A DNA stretch of 64,000 nt, taken from positions 1 to 64,000 of the forward strand of contig NZ_CABPSL010000002.1 in assembly GCF_902459665.1 (NCBI RefSeq). The letters are read 5' to 3'. Both the position numbers and the translations under genes were made by a program. This DNA is from Pandoraea cepalis (GTDB lineage Bacteria > Pseudomonadota > Gammaproteobacteria > Burkholderiales > Burkholderiaceae). Under the pieces are notes generated by a model. That model saw nothing but the letters and a program-made list of their open reading frames with translations. It did not search any database and was not told the DNA's origin. This document shows positions 15,402-24,338 of this stretch, piece after piece (positions within the stretch are counted from its first letter, which is position 1; the number at the start of each line of letters is the position of its first letter).

Positions 15402-17587
15402 GGCGCGGCCTCGTCGGTACTGTGGTCGGTGTCGGTGGCCACCGCAGCAGGCTCGGCTGGAGCAGCATCGTCCAGCAGGTCATCGGGCAAGGCCGCATCC
15501 TGCAAGGCAGGGGAGCTAGTGAAATCCCACCACTGCGTGGCCTCGCTGTAGCTCTGGCGCATGTATCCGGCCAGTTGCTGCAGATCCGCCGGCATCACTT
15601 CATCCGGGTCTGGTGTCGGCAGCGGCATGCGAACCTTCCAAAGCTGGCCGCCTTGCAGCAGCGCGAAGCACTGGCCTTTTGGCAGGCCGACTACGTGCGA
15701 TGGCTCGATCATCGGCACGCTGGACATGCTGATGCGGTCCTGGGTGTTCGACGTGAAATCCGTCGCGCCACGGATGTCCGAGCTGTCGGTCGCCCCTGAG
15801 ACGATGGTGGTGGTATAGACCTCGACCTTCGGCAACTGCCGCGTCAGCAGTTCGGCGGTGGCCGTCTCGCGCACGCGCAGCATGAACAGGTTGTTGAAGT
15901 TGCCGATCACCTGGCCAGCTTTCGCGCGGTTGCCGATACGGGCCTCGATGTCCGAGAGGGTCTGCGTGTACGCGGTGACTTGCAGCCCGGCGCCGCCGCC
16001 TTTGTTGATAAGCGGCACGAATTCGTCACCCATGAGTTCATTGAATTCATCCGCATGGACGTTGATCGGCACGCGCGCGCCAGCCGAAGCGTCAGGCAGG
16101 CCATCGTCGATCCCGTGCTTGTAGATATGACCCGCGACCGAAACCAGGTCGGAGAACATGGAGTTGCCGACCGCTGCGGCAACCTCGGCGTCGGACAGCG
16201 CGTCCAGTCCCACATAGACGATGGCGCGCTTCCTGATGACTTGCATCCAATCGAAGATCGGGCGCGGGTCGGTCAGGTCGGAGTAGTTCGGGGCCAGGAG
16301 TTGGGCGATCTTGCCGCTGGTGAGCTTTTCCAGCAGCGGCAGCAACGATGCGACGATCTTGTCGAAGTAGGTCTTGTCGTACCGAACTGCCGAGCGCAGG
16401 CCGTCGAGCACCGGGTCGTAGTTGCGCGCCTGGGAGAGGTACTGCTCCAGCGCGACCACGCGCTTCTCGCGCCCGATCATGTTGCGCGGGATGTTCTTCT
16501 CGTTGAGCTTGGCCTCGATCTGGACGATCACCTCCCAGGCCTTGGGCTCGGTCTTGGCGAAGTAGTGCTGGGCGTACTCGATAAACAGTGCGTCGATGTT
16601 GATGACGTGCCGCTGGATCAGCATGTAGTCCGGGCGCTGCCCCAGTTCCACCAAAGCGCGGGCAATGATGTTGACGAAGCGCCACGCGAACTCCCGGAAG
16701 GCCGCGCTGTTGCCTTCACCGGAGAGTTGCCCTGCGATACGGGTGGCGACTTCCGAGATGCGACCGAAGCGTCCTACCGCGTTGTAGCGGGCGCTGATTT
16801 CCGGCCAACCGAGATGGAAGATGTAGAACTCGCCTTCACGGCCTGTGCGCTGGGCTTCGACGTACATCCGCTTCAGGAGATCCGCGTCGCCCTTGGGATC
16901 GATAACGATCACGACCTCGTGCTCGCCGGCAGCGTTCTTGCGACGGATGTCCTGAGTCACAAACAGCTCGGCCAGCCGCGTCTTGCCCACGCGCGTCGTG
17001 CCCAGCACCAGCGAATGTCCGACGCGCTCACCCAGCGGCAGGCTGACGTCCACCTCGTCGGGTTCGATGCCATGCAGCCGCGGCAGGCCACCTACAGGTG
17101 GCAGCGGGCGCACAGGGTTGAAAGGAACGTCCCAGCCCGTGAGAGCGGAGAGCCGGGACAGCGGGAACGGCGCGAATTCCAGCCGTTCCTCCAGCCGACG
17201 CGCCAGGCGATAGGCCGGTGTCGGCTCCGCGTAGCGGCGAAACTCCGGCCGGTATGTCTGCATGAGCCTATGGGTGTGCTTCTGCTCCCACAGGAATCCG
17301 CGCCCGATGAAAAGCCGCTGCTGGCTGACGGGCACATCCTTGCTTGTCATCACGTAGCGCGGCAGGCGGCGGATGTTGCGCCTGTAACGCAGGATGACGC
17401 GAGCGTCGCGGTAGCGGATCGCGCCGTAGGCGCCGAACGCCAGGGCGCTGCCGACGCCCATGGCAGGGCTCAGCGCGAGCGACCACGGGGCCACCAGGGA
17501 CAGAAACGCGGCGCCTGCACACGCTGCGACGGTGTATAGCTCCACCGCTGGGCGTAGCAGAACCTCGATCGGCTGTTTCCCCGACAT
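15398..17587 (-). CDS. traD: Conjugative coupling protein TraD (TIGR03743, SXT-type)
   Basis: A 729-residue type IV coupling ATPase that recruits the relaxase-DNA complex to the secretion channel. Two N-terminal membrane helices (about residues 12-50) precede the motor domain. Walker A is GTTRVGKT near residue 195, and VIVIDPKGD follows near 222. FNELMGDEFVPLINKGG and a TQTLSDIEAR segment match the family's later motifs. The acidic C-terminal tail is typical of relaxosome-binding ends. It follows the PFL_4695 gene by four bases. Confidence 0.93.
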   Translation of the reverse strand: MSGKQPIEVLLRPAVELYTVAACAGAAFLSLVAPWSLALSPAMGVGSALAFGAYGAIRYRDARVILRYRRNIRRLPRYVMTSKDVPVSQQRLFIGRGFLWEQKHTHRLMQTYRPEFRRYAEPTPAYRLARRLEERLEFAPFPLSRLSALTGWDVPFNPVRPLPPVGGLPRLHGIEPDEVDVSLPLGERVGHSLVLGTTRVGKTRLAELFVTQDIRRKNAAGEHEVVIVIDPKGDADLLKRMYVEAQRTGREGEFYIFHLGWPEISARYNAVGRFGRISEVATRIAGQLSGEGNSAAFREFAWRFVNIIARALVELGQRPDYMLIQRHVINIDALFIEYAQHYFAKTEPKAWEVIVQIEAKLNEKNIPRNMIGREKRVVALEQYLSQARNYDPVLDGLRSAVRYDKTYFDKIVASLLPLLEKLTSGKIAQLLAPNYSDLTDPRPIFDWMQVIRKRAIVYVGLDALSDAEVAAAVGNSMFSDLVSVAGHIYKHGIDDGLPDASAGARVPINVHADEFNELMGDEFVPLINKGGGAGLQVTAYTQTLSDIEARIGNRAKAGQVIGNFNNLFMLRVRETATAELLTRQLPKVEVYTTTIVSGATDSSDIRGATDFTSNTQDRISMSSVPMIEPSHVVGLPKGQCFALLQGGQLWKVRMPLPTPDPDEVMPADLQQLAGYMRQSYSEATQWWDFTSSPALQDAALPDDLLDDAAPAEPAAVATDTDHSTDEAAP

Positions 17588-17591
17588 GGCT

Positions 17592-18131
17592 TCATTGCTC
17601 GATGCCGGTGGCCGTGATCAGCGCCGGGTAGTGCCGCAGGCCCAGGCGATCGGCCAGGTCGTCTCCGGCTACGGGCGCGAGCGGCACGCCCGGCACCAGG
17701 GCACGCAGCCGTGCCAGGCCCTGCGCGGTCTCGACATTGACCACCAAGCCGACCGCGCCGCGTTCGCGCAAAGCAATGCCGCGGCGCTGCAACCAGGCCC
17801 GGGAGGCGTCGTCGTCGCCGATGACCACGAACGGCCGCAGGCCGGGCGCTTCGATCACGCGCCGCGCGACGGTGCCAGGCGTGAGTTTGGCGCTGCGCAC
17901 CGGCAGCATCGCTGCCTCGTCCGCGGGTGTGGCGGGAACCTGTGGCGTCGGAATGGGCGGCCGGGCCGGGACATCGGCGCGCGGCTGGAGGTTGAGGGCC
18001 TCGTAGTACGGCAGCGCCGACGTGCCACCGCGATCTTCGACCACGATCAGCGGATCGCCGGCACGCGATGCCAGCGGCAGACCCGCCAGCAGCACAAGCA
18101 GGCCCCGCAGGGCCAGATGGGATTTCGTCAT
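17592..18131 (-). CDS. ICE protein of the PFL_4695 family (TIGR03765)
   Basis: A 179-residue secreted protein: signal peptide (LRGLLVLLAGLPLASRA), then a mature domain that begins PLIVVEDRGGTSALPYYEALN. The C-terminal half (LGLRHYPALITATGIEQ) suggests a thioredoxin-like or TrbC-like fold, but no catalytic residues are evident. Its start overlaps the end of the transglycosylase gene by four bases. Role inferred as a periplasmic part of the transfer machine. Confidence 0.85.
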   Translation of the reverse strand: MTKSHLALRGLLVLLAGLPLASRAGDPLIVVEDRGGTSALPYYEALNLQPRADVPARPPIPTPQVPATPADEAAMLPVRSAKLTPGTVARRVIEAPGLRPFVVIGDDDASRAWLQRRGIALRERGAVGLVVNVETAQGLARLRALVPGVPLAPVAGDDLADRLGLRHYPALITATGIEQ

Positions 18132-18730
18132 GGGGAAGTCTCCTGGCGCGTGGCGAGCACCGCGGCGTTTGGGCGTGCGCCCTGCACACGCGCGAGATGG
18201 CGCGACACGCTGCGCCGGTAGCGGGCGGCGGGCTCGCCGCCCGCAGGACGGTGGTAGCGGCCGATCGCCAACAGCCAGTCTTCGCCGGACGTGTGCTGCT
18301 CCTTCAGGATCTCAGCGGCGATGGCGAGGTTGCGATAAGGGTCCAGCAGGTCGCACGCGCTGGTGAAGCGGTGCTTGTGGTAACCGAGGTTGATCTGGCC
18401 CAGGCCTGCATCGATGCGCGTGTGGGGCGTGGCGCGCATTGCCTGTTGCAAGCCCGAGCAGGCGTCGGCGCGCGTGGCGAAGCGGCGCGACTGGCCGGCG
18501 ACATTGAGGGACCACGGCCACGGGACGATGCGCCCGTTGCGCCGAACACCGCTCTCCTGCAAGGCCACGGCGTAGAGTACGGTCGAGGGGATGCCCGCCC
18601 GCTGTGCGGCGAGCTGGTAGGCCGGTGGTGGAACCTCCTGGGCATGGACGGCGCAGGCGCACAGGCCGGTAGCAAGCAGCAGTGCGCGCAAGAGCTGCGA
18701 GACGGAGGTCGCTACGGTTGACGCTGCCAT
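18128..18730 (-). CDS. Lytic transglycosylase of the transfer region
   Basis: A 200-residue secreted enzyme. After the signal peptide (ending CAVHAQ) is an SLT-type lysozyme fold: the catalytic glutamate is in YAVALQESG near residue 59, and GLGQINLGYH and YNRNL-like segments (DPYRNLAIAAEIL) follow. It cleaves peptidoglycan locally so the secretion channel can pass the wall (VirB1/PilT-like role). Its first codons overlap the stop of the upstream gene by 19 bases. Confidence 0.9.
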   Translation of the reverse strand: MAASTVATSVSQLLRALLLATGLCACAVHAQEVPPPAYQLAAQRAGIPSTVLYAVALQESGVRRNGRIVPWPWSLNVAGQSRRFATRADACSGLQQAMRATPHTRIDAGLGQINLGYHKHRFTSACDLLDPYRNLAIAAEILKEQHTSGEDWLLAIGRYHRPAGGEPAARYRRSVSRHLARVQGARPNAAVLATRQETSP

Positions 18731-19437
18731 TGGCCGTTCACCTCGCGCACAGCCGCGGGCAAGTCACCGGGCAGGCCCAGCGACAGCCAGCGGCCGCCGT
18801 CGTGGTTGAGGGTAATGCTGCCGCTGCGCACGCGCGCCGGGTCGATCTGCGCGCGCTTGGCCCAGTCGCGGATGCGTGCATCGTCCTGGCGGCTGCCCAC
18901 CATATACAGGTCGAACTCGGCACCCGAGGATTGCAGGCGCTGCACGAGCTGCCCACAGGCCGCGCAGCCGTCCTTGACGAACACCGCCATTCGGCCGCTG
19001 CCGCGCGCGGTGCCGGCGCCCGGCCCGTCGTCGGGCAGGTTCACGCGCTGCATGCCGGGGTTCAGGCGCTGCCAGGCTTCGTCGTAGGCGCGTTGGTAGG
19101 CGAGCAACTTCTCGACGCGGCGTGCCTCGATTTGCACCTGCAGCTCTGCATAGCGCCGCCGTTCTTCGTCGGTGCGTGCCTCGATGCCTAGGGCAGACAG
19201 CGGGTCCAGGTTGGGCGAGTAGATGCCCAGCGGCCCATCCATCAGCTCGCGGTAACGCACCCATTCCTGGGGTTGGAGGCCCCAGTTGCTTGCTACTCGG
19301 TCGTCCAGGACGCGGGCGGCCAGCGGGCGCTCCTGGCTCTGCGCATTGCGGGCGGGAGCCGTGGCTGACTGCTGCGCCCACGCGGGCCACTGGACTGAAG
19401 CCAGTAGGAGTGCGGAAAGGATGATCGACGGCTTCAT
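18712..19437 (-). CDS. ICE thioredoxin-like protein of the PFL_4693 family (TIGR03759)
   Basis: A 241-residue periplasmic protein with a signal peptide ending WPAWAQ. A central helical part carries the family's WVRYRELMDGPLGIYSP motif. The C-terminal domain has a CAAC pair (KDGCAACGQLV) and an YMVGSR segment, consistent with a thioredoxin-like fold. GGAG precedes the ATG at 19435-19437. It may act with the DsbA-like protein on transfer components; that is inference. Confidence 0.85.
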   Translation of the reverse strand: MKPSIILSALLLASVQWPAWAQQSATAPARNAQSQERPLAARVLDDRVASNWGLQPQEWVRYRELMDGPLGIYSPNLDPLSALGIEARTDEERRRYAELQVQIEARRVEKLLAYQRAYDEAWQRLNPGMQRVNLPDDGPGAGTARGSGRMAVFVKDGCAACGQLVQRLQSSGAEFDLYMVGSRQDDARIRDWAKRAQIDPARVRSGSITLNHDGGRWLSLGLPGDLPAAVREVNGQWQRQP

Positions 19438-19451
19438 GTGGTGTGCTCCGA

Positions 19452-20093
19452 TCAGGGAATCGCCACGCGACGGGTCTGGTCGCCGGCTTGGAACACCGCG
19501 GCGCTGCCATCGATTGCCTGCAAGCGCCATGGGCCGACCGCATCACCGGGCAGCAGCACCTGAAGCTGGTCGGGCGTGAAGTCCCCACTGCTCGGCGCGA
19601 CGGACACGCTGCGCTGGCCTGCGCGCAGTTCGGCGCCGACGATGCGGAACGGCAATGGCGGCGGTTCAGACTTGGCTGCGGGCTTGCTCGATGTGCGCGG
19701 CTGGACGGGGGCTGCTGCACGCGCGGCGGTCTGGCGCGTCTTGATCTGCTCGATCTCCGCGCGCAGCGCCTGAAGGTCGTCGGCGGCTGCGTAGCCGCTT
19801 AGTGTTTTCTCAACCTGGGAAGCGCGTGCTTCCAGGATTTGGCGGGTGTCTTTGAGGTCCGCCGCCGTTGCGACGGCCGGACGCTGCTGGATGGTCTCGA
19901 TGGCCTCGGCCAGGGCCACCGCCTGCGCTTCGAGGCGTTGCAGACGGGAATCGAGCCGTTCCTGGTCGGCCTGGTCGCTCATCGCCTGGTAGCCGAGGGC
20001 CACGATGACGCTTAGACCGAGCAGCCAGAGCCAGAGCAGGCTTTGCACCACCACGGCGGCGGTCGGGCGACGCGAAGATTGCGGAGCGTTCAT
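19452..20093 (-). CDS. Membrane-anchored coiled-coil protein of the transfer region
   Basis: A 213-residue protein. A hydrophobic helix (residues about 17-37) is followed by a coiled coil with heptad leucines and alanines (about 40-120), a proline/lysine linker, and a small beta-rich C-terminal domain. The layout resembles type IV pilus alignment proteins, but I cannot name a family. AGGAGG precedes the ATG. The first codon overlaps the end of the PilL-like gene by four bases. Confidence 0.8.
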   Translation of the reverse strand: MNAPQSSRRPTAAVVVQSLLWLWLLGLSVIVALGYQAMSDQADQERLDSRLQRLEAQAVALAEAIETIQQRPAVATAADLKDTRQILEARASQVEKTLSGYAAADDLQALRAEIEQIKTRQTAARAAAPVQPRTSSKPAAKSEPPPLPFRIVGAELRAGQRSVSVAPSSGDFTPDQLQVLLPGDAVGPWRLQAIDGSAAVFQAGDQTRRVAIP

Positions 20094-20689
20094 GGCTGGC
20101 CTCCTGGAGTGGAAGGCATCAGCGGGAAGGTCTGCACCGCATCGGCGGCGGTCGGTTCGGGCATGGGTTCGGCGGCCACGCTGTCGCCGGGCCGCTCGAA
20201 GCAAATCTGTCGTGCGCGGTCATCCGCGTGCAGTTCCCAGGCCGGACCAGCCAGGGTGAGCAGCGCATCGCGCAAGGTCATGGGACCGAGATGCAGGTGC
20301 GCCGCCGGGAGTGGCAGCTTATACAGCTCGATCACGGCATGCGCCGTTTGGCACAGGCTGTAGCCGCTGCGCTTGAGCACATGCCGCAGCCCATCGCCGA
20401 CCGTGGCGCGGGCATCCTCGGGCATCGACACGTCGATGGTCTGCAACAGCAGGTCGCGCTGCGCCGCTGTAGGGGCCAGTTCGACCAGCGTGTAGCGGGC
20501 GTAGCGCACGACCGGGATGTACTCGGGCGCTTCGGGTTCGGGCGCGGCCGAGACTTCCTCGATGGTGTCGGGCGCGACCGGCGCAGTCGTCGTCGCGCAG
20601 CCACCGGCCAGCACCGACCAAAGCAGGCCGAGAAATCCCGCCAGCAGGCGGCGTTCGGGATGGTGAAACCAGGGTGGAGAGGGGCACAT
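20090..20689 (-). CDS. PilL N-terminal-like lipoprotein (TIGR03748 family)
   Basis: A 199-residue protein. The lipobox ends in GGC (LLWSVLAGGC), so it is probably lipid-anchored. The mature domain (VRYARYTLVELAPTAAQRDLL, VGDGLRHVLKRSGYSLC, LRDALLTLAGPAWEL) is a secretin-like N-terminal fold, as in PilL of thin-pilus systems. It is the first gene of the block that runs to TraD. Its 147-base leader holds a terminator for the upstream gene and the TTGTTTGC leader sequence. Confidence 0.88.
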   Translation of the reverse strand: MCPSPPWFHHPERRLLAGFLGLLWSVLAGGCATTTAPVAPDTIEEVSAAPEPEAPEYIPVVRYARYTLVELAPTAAQRDLLLQTIDVSMPEDARATVGDGLRHVLKRSGYSLCQTAHAVIELYKLPLPAAHLHLGPMTLRDALLTLAGPAWELHADDRARQICFERPGDSVAAEPMPEPTAADAVQTFPLMPSTPGGQP

Positions 20690-20740
20690 AGCTCGGCGTC
20701 CTGAAACATCGAGCCCTCACCATCGCCGCTCGGGCTACGA

Positions 20741-20762
20741 GCGGCAGCAAACAATGCGAACC
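20741..20762 (-). promoter_or_regulatory. Shared TTGTTTGC leader sequence, copy 2 (before PilL-like gene)
   Basis: The minus strand reads GGTTCGCATTGTTTGCTGCC, with the core about 57 bases upstream of the start codon. It matches the string before the RAQPRD gene in 16 of 19 bases. The role is inferred. Confidence 0.4.
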
Positions 20763-20793
20763 AGACAGCGCCCGATTTGCCGGCAGCGCCTTC

Positions 20794-20821
20794 ACCAAAG
20801 AAAGGCCCCAAGTTGGGGCCT
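20794..20821 (-). terminator. Rho-independent terminator between ICE blocks
   Basis: On the minus strand, the stem GGCCCC/GGGGCC with a 5-base AACTT loop is followed by TTTCTTT. It lies just past the 68-residue gene and separates the small-gene block from the transfer operon. Confidence 0.85.
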
Positions 20822-20836
20822 GTGAAAATGGGTCTC

Positions 20837-21043
20837 TTATTTCTCGTCGTCGATGCCCATGCGCTCACGCATTTCGGCGAGGAACGCCTCGGGGGCCATC
20901 AGACCATAGCGTGCCAGGCGCACAGGGATGTCCTCCGCATCGAGGTTCCCATCTTCGATGCGCTGTCGCAGGAAATCCGCAATCTCGGCTTCCAGCTTCC
21001 GTTGGGTGTCGATGGCTTCGGACGGTTGGGTGTTGGTATTCAT
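20837..21043 (-). CDS. Small acidic ICE protein, unknown function
   Basis: A 68-residue soluble, acidic protein predicted mostly helical (AEIADFLRQRIEDG, PEAFLAEMRERMGI). The ATG at 21041-21043 follows AAGGAG; an upstream extension to 21208 would run into the preceding gap and is rejected. It stands alone between the helicase gene and a terminator. I recognise no domain. Confidence 0.75.
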   Translation of the reverse strand: MNTNTQPSEAIDTQRKLEAEIADFLRQRIEDGNLDAEDIPVRLARYGLMAPEAFLAEMRERMGIDDEK

Positions 21044-21158
21044 GGAAATCTCCTTGGGATGAAAAAAGCGCAGCCACCTCCACGGAGAACGTGGGCGTGG
21101 CTGCAAGGTGGGAACAACAGAAATGCCGGCGGCGCTAGGCCGGCTTGTGGCGTGGGAA

Positions 21159-23438
21159 TCAGGCGGCGACCAGTTGCCGGGCCAGTGCGACCTCGACGGA
21201 ATCACCATCCTGGTTCAGGACATCCAGCCCCGATTCGGGTACATCGCCCGAGGTGGACTGCGAGACCATGATCTTCTTGGCCATCAGTTCGAGGCATGTC
21301 ATCTGCGAGGAACCGGCGTAGCCGAGATAGATCACGCGCACGGGGTGCTTCTGCCCGATGCGCCAGGAGCGGCGTGCCGCCTGCTGGAGCGAGTACACGT
21401 TGTAGCCCGACTGCATGAACACGATCGTCGGGAACTCCAACAGATCCAGCCCCGTCTTGACCAGCTCGGGGTTGGTGATGAGCACGTCGATGCCACGGTC
21501 CAGTTGCTCGGCGATCCAGTCTTCGCGGCGGCTGGCGTCCACGCTCGCGCGCAGCACCGCCACCTTGAAGCCCTCCTGCTCCAGCAGCACCTTCAGGCGC
21601 GACGTGGTGTCGCGCGTGCCGGTATAGACCGTGTAGGCCAGAACCTTGCGGCCTTGCGCCTTCTCCTCTTTGCAGATGTCGATCAGCTCGCGCTCTTTCG
21701 GTGTCACCTCGAACTCGTTGAACTGAGCCGGGACGAACGCCAAGGTGTTGCGCGTGCGCGGATGCACCACGGTCTCCGACCGGAAGCAGCAATCCGGCCA
21801 GGCCAGCAGCACGTTGAGGACCACACCCAGCAAGGTCGTATCGCGTCGCGCCAGAGCCTGTTTCAGCTCCGCGGTCAGCCGACCCGCCAGATCGCGGTAG
21901 GCCGCGGCTTGCGCCGTGTCCATCGCGACTTCGCGGAACTCCTCGTCATACGGCGGCAGGACGTTGCCGCCGATGTCCTTGAGCTTGAGGAAGATCGTGA
22001 ACGGCAGGATGCAGCGCAAGACGCCCTTGGGGCCGAAGCCCGGAGCCTTGACCGTGCGCACCGATACCTTGGTGCCCTTGGCCGTCTTGTGCGCCGTGCC
22101 GGTGCTCTCGGAGTAGATGTCCTTCAAGACCCCGTGATCGCGCATGAACGCCATCGCAGCCGAGGTCATGCTGCCGCTCGTGGTCGGGCGGTAGCCGTCT
22201 TCGATCATCCGCCCAGGCAGGGCTCGGAACAGCAGATAGAACAGGTCGTCCCCATAGCCGCCCATCAGCGTGCCAGTCAGCAGCAAGGTCTTGCGAGCCT
22301 TCGCCGCCAGCACGCCCATGGCCTGGCCTTGGGCACTGCCGCCGTTCTTGTACTCATGGGCCTCGTCGGCGATGAGCAGGTCGAACGTGCCTTGCGGCAG
22401 GTACCTCTTGATGAACTCGGACGGTTGGTAGCCGCCCTCGCCGAAGCCGAACTCCATGTTGGCCATCGCGCGTTCCATGCGCGTGGCCTGACGGTCGGAA
22501 AAGACCAGTTCGCCGTTGCCGTCCATGAGGTTGATGAACTCATGCACGTTGTCCCCCAACATCGAGGCAAGGAAACCATCACCGAAGCGCTTCATGAGCT
22601 TCTGCGCGGTGATTTCCCCGATGGTCGGGATGCGCTTCAAGGCTTTGAGGACGGCCGAGGACTGATCGCTGCCGGACAGGCTGCGCGGGCGGATCAGCGT
22701 CCACAAGGGCGCGGCGCAATGGCTGCACTTCCTGCGGTACTCCTCGGCTTCAAGCGCGACCGGGTTGACCGGCTCGCCGTCGAGGTCGGTGATGACCGTG
22801 CCGCAGTCCGGGCATGCGGCGACGTCGCCGTGGCGGGTGCGTCGCTGGGTGAAGACAGGCTTCCAGTGGAAGCCCATCCGCATCCTCACGCGGCCCAGGA
22901 CGAAGAACTCCTGACCCGTGGGCTGCACACCCAACTGCTCACGCAGCTTGATGAGCTTGACGAGCGTATCCGGCCCGTTAAGCACCCACACTTTGGCGCC
23001 CGCTACCGTCTCCTGGATCTCGCGCCGCCACTTGTAAACAAGGTGCGGCGGCGAAAGAACCAAGGTGCGGCGGTAGCCTTCGGCGTTGAGCACGGCGGCC
23101 GTGGCGATGCCGACGGTCGTCTTGCCGCAGCCCATTTCGCCATTGACGATCGCGGCATGTTCGCCACGGTCAATCAGCAGCTCGGCGGCGGCATGGACGA
23201 CTTCGGCCTGGGCCTGGAACAGCTTGCGCTTGAGGCTGGCGACGATGAGCTGGCGATGTGCCTGCGGTTGGCCGGTATAGACCGGCGGATTAGCGCTGTT
23301 GAGGGCGTCGAGCAGTTCGTCGCCGAACTCGCCGACGAAATCCTGAAGGCTCAGGGTCAGAGGGGAAGATTCCGCATCGAGCAGTTCGCCCTGTACGGGC
23401 GCGGCTTCAGCGGCATTGGTTTCGAGATCGAGGGACAT
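21159..23438 (-). CDS. SNF2/DEAD-type superfamily II helicase of the ICE core
   Basis: A 759-residue protein. Walker A (GEMGCGKTT) is near residue 98, the DEAH box (LLIADEAHEYKNG) near 353, and the helicase C-terminal lobe ends in ARRSWRIGQ near 690, a Snf2-type motif VI. A zinc-binding insert with CxxC pairs (CPDCG, CSHCAAP) lies near residues 205-255. It is a DNA-dependent ATPase, probably remodelling protein-DNA complexes; its purpose in the ICE is unknown. I chose the ATG at 23436-23438 (GGAG upstream). Confidence 0.88.
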   Translation of the reverse strand: MSLDLETNAAEAAPVQGELLDAESSPLTLSLQDFVGEFGDELLDALNSANPPVYTGQPQAHRQLIVASLKRKLFQAQAEVVHAAAELLIDRGEHAAIVNGEMGCGKTTVGIATAAVLNAEGYRRTLVLSPPHLVYKWRREIQETVAGAKVWVLNGPDTLVKLIKLREQLGVQPTGQEFFVLGRVRMRMGFHWKPVFTQRRTRHGDVAACPDCGTVITDLDGEPVNPVALEAEEYRRKCSHCAAPLWTLIRPRSLSGSDQSSAVLKALKRIPTIGEITAQKLMKRFGDGFLASMLGDNVHEFINLMDGNGELVFSDRQATRMERAMANMEFGFGEGGYQPSEFIKRYLPQGTFDLLIADEAHEYKNGGSAQGQAMGVLAAKARKTLLLTGTLMGGYGDDLFYLLFRALPGRMIEDGYRPTTSGSMTSAAMAFMRDHGVLKDIYSESTGTAHKTAKGTKVSVRTVKAPGFGPKGVLRCILPFTIFLKLKDIGGNVLPPYDEEFREVAMDTAQAAAYRDLAGRLTAELKQALARRDTTLLGVVLNVLLAWPDCCFRSETVVHPRTRNTLAFVPAQFNEFEVTPKERELIDICKEEKAQGRKVLAYTVYTGTRDTTSRLKVLLEQEGFKVAVLRASVDASRREDWIAEQLDRGIDVLITNPELVKTGLDLLEFPTIVFMQSGYNVYSLQQAARRSWRIGQKHPVRVIYLGYAGSSQMTCLELMAKKIMVSQSTSGDVPESGLDVLNQDGDSVEVALARQLVAA

Positions 23439-23458
23439 GGTGATGCTCCAAAGAAAAT

Positions 23459-23506
23459 GGGGCATGCACCACCCCCAGCGGGGCAGTGGCATGCCCCGTG
23501 GTGGGA
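23459..23506 (-). repeat. Leader hairpin of the ACCCACC family (before helicase gene)
   Basis: The stem GGGGCATGC/GCATGCCCC is preceded on the minus strand by CCCACCAC. It is one of about ten ICE leaders with the order CCCACC, GC hairpin, GGGG, ribosome site. Role unknown. Confidence 0.5.
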
Positions 23507-23573
23507 AGTAAATCGGCGCGTGGCCGAAGGTGGTTGAAGGTGCTGGCCTGGATGGCCAGCGGGTGAACCGTGC

Positions 23574-23879
23574 TCAGTCCTCGGACGGCAGAACGATGAC
23601 GGTGGCGCGGCGCTCCGCGTCGGTAACGATGCGAATGGCCAGCCCCGGGTGGATCACGTAGTGCGATGCCAGCGAAGCACCTGATTGAAGTGCGGTGCTG
23701 TTGGCCTGCCATTGCTGGACGTTGACGTCGCCCCAGTCACCACGGGTGTGGCGCCTGAAGTACGGGATCGGGTCGAGGCGACCCGAGCGGACCAGGCGGT
23801 CAATGCCTTTGCTGAAGATAAGCGCCCCGATGGGGAACGCCAGCCTCTGGCAGTAGGTTTCGATGCGATGTGATGCCAT
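23574..23879 (-). CDS. Small ICE protein with GDWG motif, copy A
   Basis: A 101-residue protein with RHTRGDWGDV, N-x-x-AL, SHYVIHP and a C-terminal RATVIVLPSED. The neighbouring gene has the same elements in the same order, so the two are tandem paralogues. Similar small proteins occur in many ICEs and plasmids and have been loosely labelled as restriction-related, with no support in the sequence. The function is unknown. Confidence 0.78.
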   Translation of the reverse strand: MASHRIETYCQRLAFPIGALIFSKGIDRLVRSGRLDPIPYFRRHTRGDWGDVNVQQWQANSTALQSGASLASHYVIHPGLAIRIVTDAERRATVIVLPSED

Positions 23880-23968
23880 GGGCTCCTCCTTGAAAGGTTA
23901 TTGAGCCACGACACCCCTGGCGGAGTGAAGTGGCTCCGTCAGGTGGATGGGATGACGAGGTGGTGCCT

Positions 23969-24289
23969 TCAGATCAGGTCGCGCTCTTCGGGAAGCTGGA
24001 CCACCGTGGTCTGGTGGTCTTCGCTGGTCTTCACGATCAGCACCAACTCCGGCGTGATGCGGTACTGGGAGATCATCAGGTTGTCCTGATCGAGTGCGAC
24101 ATCGTTGGCCTGGCGGGTGGCCTCGTCGATCTCGCCCCAGTCGCCGCGCACGTGGCGCTGTACATAGGACAAGGGATCGATGAGACCTCGGCGGGCCAGC
24201 CAGTGCACCTTTTCGCTCAACTGCAACGAGGCCGGTGCGAACAAGGGTTGCTTGTGCGGCGCGGGCCGCTGGAACAGACGTGAGAGCAT
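23969..24289 (-). CDS. Small ICE protein with GDWG motif, copy B
   Basis: A 106-residue protein. It shares with copy A the order RHVRGDWGEI, N-x-x-AL, SQYRITPEL, then TTVVQLPEE at the C-terminus. A proline/lysine-rich N-terminal extension differs. A ribosome site (GGAG) precedes the ATG at 24287-24289. Duplication followed by divergence is the simplest explanation. The function is unknown. Confidence 0.78.
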   Translation of the reverse strand: MLSRLFQRPAPHKQPLFAPASLQLSEKVHWLARRGLIDPLSYVQRHVRGDWGEIDEATRQANDVALDQDNLMISQYRITPELVLIVKTSEDHQTTVVQLPEERDLI

Positions 24290-24338
24290 GGTGTTTCTCC
24301 TTCGATGAAGTGCAGCAGGACGTCAGGCGTCCGGGGGA

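Noticed and set aside
15980-17539. Open frame of about 520 codons opposite traD
   Set aside because: It is complementary to the TraD ATPase motifs, with shadow-type composition.
21108-23537. Open frame of about 810 codons on the plus strand opposite the SNF2-type helicase
   Set aside because: The helicase motifs on the minus strand are decisive; this frame is its complement with no motif or ribosome site.
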